NCBI RefSeq assembly: GCF_002556545.1
Contig: NZ_CP022685.1
Location: forward strand, 3,162,001 to 3,226,000
DNA from: Streptomyces formicae
Lineage (GTDB): Bacteria; Actinomycetota; Actinomycetes; Streptomycetales; Streptomycetaceae
DNA: 64,000 bases
Direction of reading: 5' to 3'
Part shown: in pieces, positions 1 to 9,005 of the stretch
Numbering within the stretch: the stretch's first letter is position 1
Layout: each line of letters starts with the position of its first letter
Notes under the pieces: model-generated
Database searches by the model: none
Told to the model about the DNA's origin: nothing
Seen by the model: only the letters and a program-made list of their open reading frames with translations
Translations under genes and position numbers: made by a program

Positions 1-2557
1 TCGCGCCCCGCGTGTCCGTACGCAGCACCTCCGCGCCCCCGCCCCGCAGCGCGTCGACCGTGCGCGGCGACGGATGGCCGTACGAGTTGTCCGCCCCGCA
101 CGAGATCAGCGCGAGCCTCGGTGCCGCTCTGCGCAGCAGTTCCGGATCCTGGTGGGCCGAGCCGTGGTGGGCGACCTTGAGCACGTCCACGGAGCCGAGC
201 AACGCGGCGGCCGGGCTGCGCAACAGGGCTCGCTGGGAGGGTGGTTCGAGATCACCGAGGAGCAGCAGCTCCAGCCCTCCGGTCCGCACGAGCAGGGTGA
301 CGCTGGCGTCGTTCGGCCCTTCGGGTCGCGGCGTGGTCAGCTCCGGTGATTCCGGCGGGGGCCAGAGCACCCGCCAGTCCAGCGCCCCCGCGCGGCGCCG
401 CTCGCCCGCTGCCGCCCTGGTCACGGGGACCCCCTCGGCGGCCGCCCGCTCCCGCACGAACGCGGCCTGCTCCCTCGGTTCCTCGAACCCCGTGGTCTGG
501 ATCTCGCCCACCTCGCGCCCTCGCAGCACACCCGGCAGCCCCGCCACATGGTCCGCGTGGAAATGCGTGAGAAGGACGAGGGGGATGCGCGTGATGCCGA
601 GCGAGCGCAGACAGCGGTCGACCGCCACGGGGTCCGGCCCCACGTCGACGACCACCGCCGCTCCATCGCCCGTCGCGAGCACGGTGGCATCCCCCTGCCC
701 CACGTCGCACATCACCATCCGCCATCCCGCGGGCGGCCAGCCCGCGATGACGCGGGTCAGGGGCGGGGGCTGGACGATCACCAGGAGGAGCAGCAGCGCG
801 CAGGCGGCGCAGAGCCACGGGCGGCGCACGAGCCGCGTCCCCAGGAGGACGACGCCCGCCGTGGCGAGCGCCAGCAGCAGTCCGCCGGGCCAGCCGCCCG
901 GCCAGTCGAACCCGCTCCCCGGCAACGCCGCACCGCTCCTGGCGATCTCAGCAATCCATCCCGTCGGCCAACTCGCGCACCAGGAAAGGGCCTTGGCGAG
1001 GGGCATCGCCACGGGCGCGGATGCCAGCGCGGCGAAGCCGAGCACGGTGGCGGGAGCGACGGCGAACTCCGCGAGGAGATTGCACGGCACGGCGACCAGA
1101 CTCACCCGGGCCGCGAGGACGGCCACGACAGGTGCGCACACCGCCTGCGCCGCTGCCGCGGCGGCCAGGGCGTCGGCGAGCCTCGGCGGCACCCGGCGCC
1201 CGCGCAGGGCCGCGCTCCAGCGCGGCGCGAGGGTCAGCAGCGCTCCGGTGGCGAGCACGGAGAGCAGGAAGCCGTAGCTCCGCGACAGCCACGGGTCGTA
1301 CAGGACCAGCAGCAGCACGGCGGCAGCCAGCGCCGGGATCAGGGAGCGGCGCCGCCCGGTCGCCAAGGCCAGCAGGGCGATCAGTCCGCACGCCGCGGCC
1401 CGCAGCACGCTCGGGTCCGGTCGGCAGACGATGACGAAGCCGAGGGTGAGGGCCCCGCCGCACAGCGCGGTGGTGCGCAGCGGGAGACCCGCCTTCGCTG
1501 CGAGGCCCCGGCGCTCGGACCGCTGGGCGAGTCCCGGCGGCCCGATGAGCAGGGCGAGCACGATCGTCAGGTTGGCACCGCTGACGGCGAGCAGGTGCGT
1601 GAGGTCGGTGTCCCGGAACGCCTGGTCCAGCTCGGGCGGCACCCGCGAGGTGTCACCGATCACCAGCCCCGGCAGGAGCGCCCTGGCATCGGACGGCAGC
1701 CCGTCCGTGGCCTCGCGCAGCCCGGCCCGCAACTCCCCCGCCAGGCGCTGCGCTCCGCTCGGCTGCCCGGTCACGTGCGGCGCGCGCTCGCCGGACACCT
1801 TGAGTACGGCCGCGACCTCGTCGCTCTCCGGCAGCGGTGGCTCGAGCCGCGCGTGCACCCGCAGCCGCGTCGAGGGCAGCAGCGCGAGCCACTCGGCTTC
1901 GGGGCGCGCGCCCCGCTCCGTCGCCGGACCGCTCTCGCTCGTCCTTGCGTCCGTCCTAGCGTTCGTCCTTGCGTCCGTCCTTGCGTTCGTCCGCACGATG
2001 ACCAGGACCGGGGTGCGCGTCACGGTCTCCGTGCCGTCCGCCTCCGTGACGCGGACGACCTCCGCGTCCAGCACGACGGCGGGCGGCACGGCGTGGGCCG
2101 CCGCCGTACGAGGCCGGACGCGGCGCGGGTCGGAGCTGACACTGAGCTCCGCATCGACCTCCGCGTACCGACCCGCCAGCGCGGGCAGGGGGCCTCGGTG
2201 CAGATCCGCCCCGTGCAGCGCGGCGGAGCAGGTCGAGGCCGCCGCACAGAGCAGCGCTCCGGCCACCGAGACCCGCCGCCATGAGGCCCACCCCCGGGAG
2301 CGCCACAGCAGGGCACCGGCCGCGACCCCGCAGATCACCACGGTGGCGATCACCCACCGGGGCGGGGCGTCCAGCATCAGCGCGGCCATCGCCCACGCGG
2401 CGAGCGCGGGCGGCACCAGACGGAGGTCGACCGGCCCCTCCTGCCTCGGGTGCGAGGCGCCGAGGCGATGACCCGACGCGGCATGAACCGCCGCCCTCGG
2501 TGGCATGGCGGTGCGCGCGCCCGGGGCTCCTCGCGGCCCACCGGAACCGGGGCTCAT
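1..2557 (-). CDS. comEC: ComEC/Rec2-family DNA internalisation protein (3' end outside window)
   Basis: This is a polytopic membrane channel protein with an N-terminal OB-like region, a central competence domain and a C-terminal metallo-beta-lactamase-like domain. In the known family it passes single-stranded DNA across the membrane during transformation. The ATG at 2557 overlaps the comEA stop (ATGA), and one open frame runs to the window edge, so the C-terminus is missing. The competence-domain signature HLLAVSGANL is present. The metal-binding motif HFHADH is encoded at 548-565 and a later HHGSAH at about 145-165. Oddity: four 12-bp units at 1941-1988 encode a tetrapeptide repeat (R-T-N/D-A) in the extracytoplasmic N-terminal region. 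Most streptomycetes are not known to be naturally competent, so the physiological role is uncertain, but the family assignment is firm. Confidence 0.93.
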   Translation of the reverse strand, partial: MSPGSGGPRGAPGARTAMPPRAAVHAASGHRLGASHPRQEGPVDLRLVPPALAAWAMAALMLDAPPRWVIATVVICGVAAGALLWRSRGWASWRRVSVAGALLCAAASTCSAALHGADLHRGPLPALAGRYAEVDAELSVSSDPRRVRPRTAAAHAVPPAVVLDAEVVRVTEADGTETVTRTPVLVIVRTNARTDARTNARTDARTSESGPATERGARPEAEWLALLPSTRLRVHARLEPPLPESDEVAAVLKVSGERAPHVTGQPSGAQRLAGELRAGLREATDGLPSDARALLPGLVIGDTSRVPPELDQAFRDTDLTHLLAVSGANLTIVLALLIGPPGLAQRSERRGLAAKAGLPLRTTALCGGALTLGFVIVCRPDPSVLRAAACGLIALLALATGRRRSLIPALAAAVLLLVLYDPWLSRSYGFLLSVLATGALLTLAPRWSAALRGRRVPPRLADALAAAAAAQAVCAPVVAVLAARVSLVAVPCNLLAEFAVAPATVLGFAALASAPVAMPLAKALSWCASWPTGWIAEIARSGAALPGSGFDWPGGWPGGLLLALATAGVVLLGTRLVRRPWLCAACALLLLLVIVQPPPLTRVIAGWPPAGWRMVMCDVGQGDATVLATGDGAAVVVDVGPDPVAVDRCLRSLGITRIPLVLLTHFHADHVAGLPGVLRGREVGEIQTTGFEEPREQAAFVRERAAAEGVPVTRAAAGERRRAGALDWRVLWPPPESPELTTPRPEGPNDASVTLLVRTGGLELLLLGDLEPPSQRALLRSPAAALLGSVDVLKVAHHGSAHQDPELLRRAAPRLALISCGADNSYGHPSPRTVDALRGGGAEVLRTDTRGA
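1941..1988. repeat. 12-bp tandem repeat (4 units) inside comEC
   Basis: Four consecutive copies of a 12-bp unit, GTCCTTGCGTCC or GTCCTTGCGTTC on the plus strand, with one variant containing CTAG. The period is a multiple of three, so it adds whole R-T-N/D-A tetrapeptides to ComEC without disturbing the frame. Confidence 0.85.
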
Positions 2558-3726
2558 GGCCGTACGAGATCCTGGAGATCGGCGAAGCGCCGGTCGCCGA
2601 TTCCGTTGACCTCACGGAGCTCTTCGACCGTACGGAACCCGCCGTGCTCGGTGCGGTAGTCGATGATGTGCTGAGCCAACACGGGCCCTACACCCGGCAG
2701 TTCTTCGAGCTGCGCCGCGCTCGCGGTGTTCAGGCCGATCGGTCCGGCGCCCGCCGCGCCACCGACTCCCGCCGTCCCGACTCCCACCGCACCGGCATCC
2801 GCTCCGCCCGGTCCGCCCGGTCCGCCCGCCCCTGAAGCGGGCGCGGGGCCTCCCACCACCACCTGCTCGCCGTCCACGAGGAACCGCGCCCGGTTGAGGC
2901 CGCCCAGGTCGATGCCGGGCTCGGGCCCACCGGCGGCCCGCAGGGCATCGGCCACCCGGGATCCGGCGGGCAGCCGGTGAACTCCCGGACTGCGGACCTC
3001 TCCGCTGACGTCCACGACGATCGCCCCGGTCGCACCGGGTGATCCCTCACGGCCTCCGCCCCCACCGCCCTTCGCTCGCCCCGCCCCGACCGGCGGCCCC
3101 GGCGACGGAGCCGGATCCGCCCCGCGATCGACGGCCGCACCCGCCTCGTGCACCACATCGGGAGGGCGTACCGGCTGGGTACGCCCCGTCCAGAAGTGCT
3201 GCGCGGCGAAGAGTCCGGCGACGACAAGCACCACGACGAGCGCGATCACTCCGCGCCGCTCCAGGCCGCACCGCGACTGCAGCCACACCGGCAGCCGTTC
3301 CCGCACGGCGAGGCCCCACCGCTCCCGCCGCGAGGGAGCCACGTCCACCGGCACGCCGGAACCAGAGCGTGAGCCGGAGCCGGTGGCAGCCTCCTCGTCC
3401 ACCGCCCGCTCCCGCTCCCGCGCCTTCTCCGGGGCCCGGGGCAGCAGCTCTACGTCAGCGCCCGCGACGTCCAACGCCGGTGGGACAAGTGGCGGGACGG
3501 ACGGCGAAGCAGGCGGTGGCGGTGGTGGTGGTTGACCGTCGAGGTCGACGAAGAGTTTCTGCGCGCGCAAGCGCACCGCCTCCGTCGAAGCGCGCCTGCG
3601 CCGGGCGCGCCCTCGGTCATGGCGGCTGCTCGCGCGGCCGTCGGACGCGGGGCCACGCCCGGGTCCACTCGTCGCGGAAGATGCTCGGGAAAGTGATCGA
3701 AGTGCCATGCCGACGACGTTAGGCAC
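2554..3726 (-). CDS. comEA: ComEA-family helix-hairpin-helix DNA-binding membrane protein
   Basis: Predicted membrane-anchored DNA receptor partnering ComEC. The 390-residue product has a charged, proline-rich N-terminal region and one membrane segment at about 158-180 (GVIALVVVLVVAGLF). A Gly/Pro linker follows, then an SLBB domain at about 238-298 (VVDVSGEVRSPGVHRLPAG). The C-terminal ComEA domain at about 332-390 has two helix-hairpin-helix motifs (LPGVGPVLA and VNGIGDRRF). It is translationally coupled to comEC by a 4-base overlap. The long N-terminal extension ahead of the membrane segment is usual for actinobacterial members. Start at 3726; an in-frame ATG at 3708 is an alternative. Confidence 0.92.
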   Translation of the reverse strand: MPNVVGMALRSLSRASSATSGPGRGPASDGRASSRHDRGRARRRRASTEAVRLRAQKLFVDLDGQPPPPPPPASPSVPPLVPPALDVAGADVELLPRAPEKARERERAVDEEAATGSGSRSGSGVPVDVAPSRRERWGLAVRERLPVWLQSRCGLERRGVIALVVVLVVAGLFAAQHFWTGRTQPVRPPDVVHEAGAAVDRGADPAPSPGPPVGAGRAKGGGGGGREGSPGATGAIVVDVSGEVRSPGVHRLPAGSRVADALRAAGGPEPGIDLGGLNRARFLVDGEQVVVGGPAPASGAGGPGGPGGADAGAVGVGTAGVGGAAGAGPIGLNTASAAQLEELPGVGPVLAQHIIDYRTEHGGFRTVEELREVNGIGDRRFADLQDLVRP

Positions 3727-3809
3727 TGCCGCCGAATCTTGTTGATCTTGCTCAATTCCCGTGGATTACTCGGCAGTTGTGGATATCCCCGCCACCCACA
3801 CGGGCGACC

Positions 3810-4655
3810 TCACCGAGGCGAAACCACAGCCCCCAGCAGCCCGGGACCCGTGTGCGCCCCGATCACCGCGCCCACTTCGCTCACGTGCAGCTCGGCGAGG
3901 CCGGGGACCCGTTCCCTCAGCCGATCCGCGAGGACCGAGGCCCGCTCGGGGGCCGCCAGATGATGCACCGCGATGTCGACCCGGCCCGACCCGGCCTTCT
4001 CCACCACGATCTCCTCGAGCCGGGCGATCGCCTTCGACGCCGTGCGGACCTTCTCCAGCATGTCGATGCGGCCACCGTCGAGTTTGAGCAGGGGCTTCAC
4101 CGCGAGCGCGGAGCCGAGGAGCGCCTGCGCCGCGCCGATGCGGCCGCCCCGGCGCAGATAGTCGAGGGTGTCGACGTAGAAGTACGCGGCCGTGTTCGCG
4201 GCCCGCTTCTCCGCGGCCGCCACCGCCTCCTCCGCCGAGTCGCCCGCCTCCGCGGCCTCCGCCGCCGACAGGGCGCAGAAGCCGAGGGCCATCGCGATCA
4301 TGCCGGTGTCCACCACCCGGACCGGTACCGGTGCGTCCTTGGCCGCGAGCACCGCCGCGTCGTACGTCCCGGAGAGCTCGGCGGACAGGTGCAGGGAGAC
4401 GATGGACGTCGCACCCGCCTCCGCGACCTTGCGGTAGGTCTCGGCGAAGACCTCGGGGCTCGGCCGAGACGTGGTCACCGACCTGCGCTTCTGTAGCGCG
4501 AGAGCCAGGGAGCGGGCCGAGATCTCGGTCCCTTCCTCGAGCGCCTCGTCACCCAGGACCACGGTCAGGGGCACCACGGTGATGCCGTGCCGCTCCGTCG
4601 CCCGCTGCGGCAGGTAGGCCGTTGAATCCGTGACGATCGCGACATGGCGGGACAT
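3810..4655 (-). CDS. DegV family fatty-acid-binding protein
   Basis: DegV/FakB proteins bind a fatty acid and, in Firmicutes, present it to FakA kinase for phosphorylation. No kinase gene is nearby here, so the role in this organism is inferred only from the family. The 281 residues match the family length. Signatures include TDSTAYLP at the N-terminus, TSRPSP near residue 75 and HLSAELSGTY near residue 105, which contribute to the lipid pocket in known structures. I chose the ATG at 4655 because the family homology begins there (MSRHVAIVTDST). The open frame extends further upstream, but that part lacks family features. Confidence 0.88.
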   Translation of the reverse strand: MSRHVAIVTDSTAYLPQRATERHGITVVPLTVVLGDEALEEGTEISARSLALALQKRRSVTTSRPSPEVFAETYRKVAEAGATSIVSLHLSAELSGTYDAAVLAAKDAPVPVRVVDTGMIAMALGFCALSAAEAAEAGDSAEEAVAAAEKRAANTAAYFYVDTLDYLRRGGRIGAAQALLGSALAVKPLLKLDGGRIDMLEKVRTASKAIARLEEIVVEKAGSGRVDIAVHHLAAPERASVLADRLRERVPGLAELHVSEVGAVIGAHTGPGLLGAVVSPR

Positions 4656-4785
4656 GGGCTGGAGATTACCCGCCTGGGCCGACCGACGGCAGCCCGGCCC
4701 CTGCTCGCCCGGAACCCCGAACTCCACGCTCGGACGTCCCGGCTTCTCACCAGCGCCTCGGCACTCCGCACGCGTCACAGGAGGC

Positions 4786-5526
4786 TCAGGTGGTGCTCTC
4801 CGGCTTCGTCTCCTTCTGCCACGAATACGTGGGCCGAGGGGTCGGCGGTGTGATGGCGGGCCGCGTCGGCTCCTGGGACCTCTGCTCGCTCCGCTCGGAC
4901 GGCTCGGGCCAGGTCTGCTCGGCGGTCCTGCCGGGCTCGGCCGTGGGCTCGGGCCAGGGGGGCGGGGTCCGCTCGGGCGTCGGCTCCGTCGTCCAGTGCC
5001 GCAGCGCACCCGCCTCCATGTCGATCTGGGTGCTCAGCGAGTCCACGTCGTCCTCGGCGAACCTGCGGGCCCGGTCGCGGGCCGCCCAGCGCAGCGAGTC
5101 GGCGGCCCTCGTGATCTGTTCCGTGCGCTCCCGCAGGCCGGGGAGGCGCTGGGCCAGGGCGGCCTTGTCCGGGTCGCGCTCCAGGCGCCGGAGCTCGTCG
5201 TCCAGTTCGTGGCCGTGCGCGCTGAGCCGCTCGAAGAGTCCCAGGGACTCCTGCAACGACGCGTCCTCGACCACTCCCGCGTGCAGCACGTCCTGGGTGG
5301 CACGCATCGACGTACGCAACGAGAGCCGCAGCTGGGCCAGTTCGCTCGCGGCGCCGATCGAGAAGGTCTTCGCGCGGAGCGTGGTGTCCTCCACCGTCCG
5401 GCGGGCCTCCGAGATCGTGCGGTCCACCCCGCGCTTGACGGCCTTGACGGCCTTGACCGTCATGTACACCCCCAAGACGAGGAAGAGCACGACGAGCAGC
5501 GCCACGACAGCGACCACGGCTTCCAT
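4786..5526 (-). CDS. Uncharacterised single-pass membrane protein with coiled coil
   Basis: 246 residues. An N-terminal membrane segment at about 4-22 (VVAVVALLVVLFLVLGVYM) is followed by a long charged helical region at about 25-165 rich in Leu, Glu and Arg heptads, probably a coiled coil. The C-terminus is a Pro/Glu/Thr/Trp-rich disordered tail. No enzyme motif is visible. Its position between leuS and degV is, from memory, conserved in Streptomyces. No function can be assigned. Confidence 0.75.
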   Translation of the reverse strand: MEAVVAVVALLVVLFLVLGVYMTVKAVKAVKRGVDRTISEARRTVEDTTLRAKTFSIGAASELAQLRLSLRTSMRATQDVLHAGVVEDASLQESLGLFERLSAHGHELDDELRRLERDPDKAALAQRLPGLRERTEQITRAADSLRWAARDRARRFAEDDVDSLSTQIDMEAGALRHWTTEPTPERTPPPWPEPTAEPGRTAEQTWPEPSERSEQRSQEPTRPAITPPTPRPTYSWQKETKPESTT

Positions 5527-5676
5527 GACGCCCCTCTCCGATCCAGCAACCGTCCTTCCACCGTAAACGGAGAAGGCAGGCCGGAGGTTCCAACGGAACC
5601 CCCAACCTGCCCGTAGGGGAAGACCCCGATGCCGCTACGCGAGGACGATCACGCGGCGACGGTCACGCGTGAACGA

Positions 5677-8577
5677 TCACGCGGGAACGATGTTCACCAG
5701 CTTCGGCGCCCGCACGATCACCTTGCGGATCCCGGCGCCGTCCAGCGCGGCCACGACCCTCTCGTCGGCCAGGGCCACCTTCTCCAGCTCCTCGTCGGAG
5801 ATCGAGGGGGAGACCTCCAGACGCGCCTTGACCTTGCCCTTGATCTGCACGACGCAGGTCACGGACTCGTCCACGACGTACGCCGGGTCGGCGACCGGGA
5901 AGTCCTGGTGGACGACCGAGTCGGCGTGGCCCAGCCTGCGCCACAGCTCCTCGGCGACGTGCGGGGCCAGCGGCGCGATCAGCAGCACCAGGCGCTCGGC
6001 GACGGACTTGGGCACCACGCCGCCCACCTTGGTCAGGTGGTTGTTCAGCTCGGTGATCTTGGCGATGGCGGTGTTGAACCGCATGCCGTCCAGGTCCTGG
6101 CGCACCCCGTCGATCGACTTGTGCAGCGCGCGCAGCGTGCTCTCGTCGATGTCGGCCTCGGCGACGTCGGCGACGGTCACCTCACCGGTGGACTCGTCGA
6201 CGATCAGCCGCCACATGCGCTGCAGCAGCCGGTACTGGCCGACGACCGCGCGGGTGTCCCAGGGGCGGGAGACGTCCAGCGGGCCCATCGCCATCTCGTA
6301 CAGGCGCAGGGTGTCCGCGCCGTACTCGTCGCAGATCTCGTCCGGGGTGACGGCGTTCTTCAGGGACTTGCCCATCTTGCCCAGCTCGCGCTTGACCGGC
6401 TCGCCCTCGAAGAAGTACTTGCCGTCGCGCTCCTCGACCTCGGCGGCGGGCACCGGGAAGCCGCGCGCGTCCCGGTAGACGTACGCCTGGATCATGCCCT
6501 GGTTGTACAGCTTGTGGAACGGCTCGGCCGACGAGATGTGGCCCAGGTCGAACAGGACCTTCGACCAGAAGCGCGCGTACAGCAGGTGCAGGACCGCGTG
6601 CTCGGCGCCACCCACGTACAGGTCCACGCCGCCGGTCGGCTGGCCCTCGCGCGGGCCCATCCAGTACTGCTCGATGGCCGGGTCGACCAGCTTCTGGTCG
6701 TTGTGCGGGTCCAGGTAGCGCAGCTCGTACCAGCAGGAACCGGCCCAGTTGGGCATGGTGTTGGTCTCGCGGCGGTACTTCTTGGGGCCTTCGCCCAGGT
6801 CCAGCGTGACGTTGACCCAGTCCTCGTTGCGGGACAGCGGCGTCTCCGGAGAGGTGTCCGCGTCGTCCGGGTCGAAGGTGCGCGGGGAGTAGTCGTCGAC
6901 CTCCGGCAGCTCCAGGGGCAGCATCGACTCGGGCAGCGAGTGGGCGACGCCGTCCTCGTCGTAGACGATCGGGAAGGGCTCGCCCCAGTAGCGCTGGCGG
7001 CTGAACAGCCAATCGCGCAGGCGGAAGTTGACGGTGCCCTCGCCGATGCCGCGGGTGGCCAGCCAGCCGGTGATGCGTGCCTTGGCGCCGGCGACGTCCA
7101 GGCCGTCCAGCGAGATCTCCTCGTTCGAGGAGTTGACCAGCTTCGCCTCGTACGAGGAGAAGGCCCCGTCCCACGTCGACGTGTCGGTACCGCGGTCGTC
7201 CGACGGCTCGACCACACAGCGCATCGGCAGGTGGAAGGCGCGCGCGAAGGCGAAGTCGCGGCTGTCGTGCGCGGGGACGGCCATGATCGCGCCGGTGCCG
7301 TAACCCATCAGCACGTAGTCGGCGATGAAGACGGGGACCTGCTCGCCGCTGACCGGGTTGGTGGCGTAGACGCCGGTGAAGACGCCGGTCTTCTCCTTGG
7401 CGTCGGCCTGGCGCTCGACGTCGGACTTGGCGGCGGCGAAGGCGCGGTACTTGGCGACGGCCTCGGCGGGCGTGGCGTGTCCGCCGGTCCACGTCTCGTG
7501 GGTGCCCTCGGGCCAGGCGGCGGGGACGACCTTGTCGACCAGCTCGTGCTCGGGCGCCAGGACCATGTAGGTGGCGCCGAACAGGGTGTCCTGGCGGGTG
7601 GTGAAGACGGTGATGGCATCGCCTTCGGAGCCGACGGGGAAGGCGACGCGGGCGCCTTCGGAGCGGCCGATCCAGTTGCGCTGCTGCAGCTTGATGGCCT
7701 CGGGCCAGTCCAGCGCGTCCAGGTCGTCGAGCAGGCGGTCCGCGTAGGCGGTGATGCGCATGTTCCACTGGCGCAGCTTGGCCTTGAAGACGGGGAAGTT
7801 GCCGCGCTCGGAGCGTCCGTCGGCGGTGACCTCCTCGTTGGCCAGGACGGTGCCCAGGCCGGGGCACCAGTTGACCGGTGCGTCGGAGGCGTAGGCCAGG
7901 CGGTACTGGCTCAGCACCTCGGCGCGCTCGGCGGCGTCCAGCTCGCTCCACGCGCGCGTGGTGCCGGGTACGGCGCGCTCACCGCTGTCGAACTGCGCGA
8001 CCAGGTCGGCGATCGGGCGGGCCTTCGCGGCGTCGGCGTCGTACCAGGAGTTGAAGATCTGGACGAAGATCCACTGGGTCCACTTGTAGTAGTCCGGGTC
8101 GATCGTCGCGAACGAGCGGCGCTTGTCGTGGCCCAGGCCCAGGGCGCGCAGCTGCGCCTTCATGTTCTCCATGTTGGCCTCGGTGGAGACCCGCGGGTGG
8201 GTGCCCGTCTGCACGGCGTACTGCTCGGCGGGCAGGCCGAAGGCGTCGAAGCCCAGGGTGTGCAGGACGTTGTGGCCGGTCATCCGCTGGAAGCGCGCGA
8301 AGACGTCGGTGGCGATGTAGCCCAGCGGGTGGCCGACGTGCAGGCCCGCTCCGGAGGGGTACGGGAACATGTCCATGATGAACTTCTTGGGCTTGGCGAC
8401 CAGGGCCGCCTCCGCCTCGCCGCGCGCGGCCATGTCACCGTTCGGGTTCGGCGCCTCGTAGGTGCCGTCGGCGTCCCAGAAGTCCTGCCAGCGTGCCTCG
8501 ATGTCAGCGGCCAGAGCGGCCGTGTAGCGGTGCGGCGCGGCCACCTCGGAGGCGGCAGCAGAATTCGTCTCGCTCAT
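5677..8577 (-). CDS. leuS: Leucyl-tRNA synthetase
   Basis: Charges tRNA-Leu with leucine in the cytoplasm; class I synthetase of 966 residues. The HIGH-like motif is HVGHPLG near residue 80, within [12 protein letters not shown]. The KMSKS-like motif is KMGKS, with Gly in the third position. A CP1 editing domain is indicated by the Thr-rich [12 protein letters not shown] and by [15 protein letters not shown] take the ATG at 8577 ([10 protein letters not shown]); the frame is open to a TTG at 8586. The gene is preceded by a leader peptide containing three consecutive Leu codons and by a terminator, see 8642-8772, so leucine-dependent attenuation is likely. Confidence 0.97.
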   Translation of the reverse strand: MSETNSAAASEVAAPHRYTAALAADIEARWQDFWDADGTYEAPNPNGDMAARGEAEAALVAKPKKFIMDMFPYPSGAGLHVGHPLGYIATDVFARFQRMTGHNVLHTLGFDAFGLPAEQYAVQTGTHPRVSTEANMENMKAQLRALGLGHDKRRSFATIDPDYYKWTQWIFVQIFNSWYDADAAKARPIADLVAQFDSGERAVPGTTRAWSELDAAERAEVLSQYRLAYASDAPVNWCPGLGTVLANEEVTADGRSERGNFPVFKAKLRQWNMRITAYADRLLDDLDALDWPEAIKLQQRNWIGRSEGARVAFPVGSEGDAITVFTTRQDTLFGATYMVLAPEHELVDKVVPAAWPEGTHETWTGGHATPAEAVAKYRAFAAAKSDVERQADAKEKTGVFTGVYATNPVSGEQVPVFIADYVLMGYGTGAIMAVPAHDSRDFAFARAFHLPMRCVVEPSDDRGTDTSTWDGAFSSYEAKLVNSSNEEISLDGLDVAGAKARITGWLATRGIGEGTVNFRLRDWLFSRQRYWGEPFPIVYDEDGVAHSLPESMLPLELPEVDDYSPRTFDPDDADTSPETPLSRNEDWVNVTLDLGEGPKKYRRETNTMPNWAGSCWYELRYLDPHNDQKLVDPAIEQYWMGPREGQPTGGVDLYVGGAEHAVLHLLYARFWSKVLFDLGHISSAEPFHKLYNQGMIQAYVYRDARGFPVPAAEVEERDGKYFFEGEPVKRELGKMGKSLKNAVTPDEICDEYGADTLRLYEMAMGPLDVSRPWDTRAVVGQYRLLQRMWRLIVDESTGEVTVADVAEADIDESTLRALHKSIDGVRQDLDGMRFNTAIAKITELNNHLTKVGGVVPKSVAERLVLLIAPLAPHVAEELWRRLGHADSVVHQDFPVADPAYVVDESVTCVVQIKGKVKARLEVSPSISDEELEKVALADERVVAALDGAGIRKVIVRAPKLVNIVPA

Positions 8578-8641
8578 GATCCTCAAAGCTCCATCGATCG
8601 TCTCTGCCTGCGGAATTGACCGGCACCACGGCGGCCCAGGT

Positions 8642-8671
8642 CAAACAAAAATGCCCCTCGCACAGGAGGGG
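8642..8671 (-). terminator. Intrinsic terminator upstream of leuS (attenuator)
   Basis: On the minus strand CCCCTC (8671-8666) pairs with GAGGGG (8659-8654) around a 6-base loop, and is followed directly by ATTTTTGTTTG (8652-8642). This is a textbook intrinsic terminator, rare in such GC-rich DNA. It sits between the leader peptide stop (8717) and the leuS start (8577). It is therefore positioned to stop transcription before leuS rather than to end a gene. Confidence 0.8.
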
Positions 8672-8685
8672 ACGCCGCGCCGATT

Positions 8686-8710
8686 CCGACCGCGATTCAC
8701 CGGCGGTCGG
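8686..8710 (-). promoter_or_regulatory. Hairpin between leader peptide and terminator (pause/antiterminator arm)
   Basis: The segment starting CCGACCGCC on the minus strand closes with CGGTCGG, a strong stem just downstream of the leader peptide stop. In the classical attenuation arrangement such a hairpin is the pause structure or part of the antiterminator. The alternative pairing with the terminator arm has not been folded computationally. Confidence 0.45.
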
Positions 8711-8716
8711 GACTGA

Positions 8717-8755
8717 TCAGCGCGGCCCGCTAAGCAGAAGGCGTACGGCACGCAT
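8717..8755 (-). CDS. leuS leader peptide MRAVRLLLSGPR
   Basis: A 12-codon open frame from ATG at 8755 to TGA at 8717 encodes MRAVRLLLSGPR. It contains three adjacent Leu codons, CTT CTG CTT. CTT is a rare codon in high-GC Streptomyces, which would make translation sensitive to leucyl-tRNA supply. A -10-like TACCCT (8767-8762) ends 6 bases before the ATG, so the transcript would start at or very near the A of the ATG and the peptide would be translated from a leaderless mRNA. Together with the downstream hairpins this indicates ribosome-mediated attenuation of leuS. Leader-peptide attenuation is known for actinobacterial amino-acid genes. Confidence 0.72.
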   Translation of the reverse strand: MRAVRLLLSGPR

Positions 8756-8761
8756 GGCGTC

Positions 8762-8767
8762 AGGGTA
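8762..8767 (-). promoter_or_regulatory. Putative -10 element of the leuS transcript
   Basis: TACCCT on the minus strand fits the Streptomyces -10 pattern TANNNT. It lies 6 bases before the leader-peptide ATG. No good -35 is visible 16-18 bases further upstream. Confidence 0.4.
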
Positions 8768-9005
8768 CCGCAGCCCTCGCGCGCCCCGCGACGGGCTTCC
8801 ACGCCGGGCCCACCACCACCGCCCGGCCGCTCCCGCACCACTCTGAGGCCTCAACCCTGGCCAAGGATTACTCCGCGTACCGTCCCCTATCGGGGCAACA
8901 CAAAGATCGTGTCGCGCTTTGATAACAACGCAATAACTCAAACCCCGTACCCGCCGGTATGGAGCGACTTAGCATGCGGCGATCGAACCCATTCGGAGCC
9001 GCCCC

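Noticed and set aside
5586-5682. Small inverted and direct repeats (GGTTCC/GGAACC; GATCACGCG) downstream of leuS
   Set aside because: Stems are only 6 bp and no T-run is present; a terminator function could not be supported.
5629-8619. 996-codon plus-strand frame opposite leuS
   Set aside because: Shadow of leuS caused by GC-rich third positions; no motif or ribosome binding site supports it.
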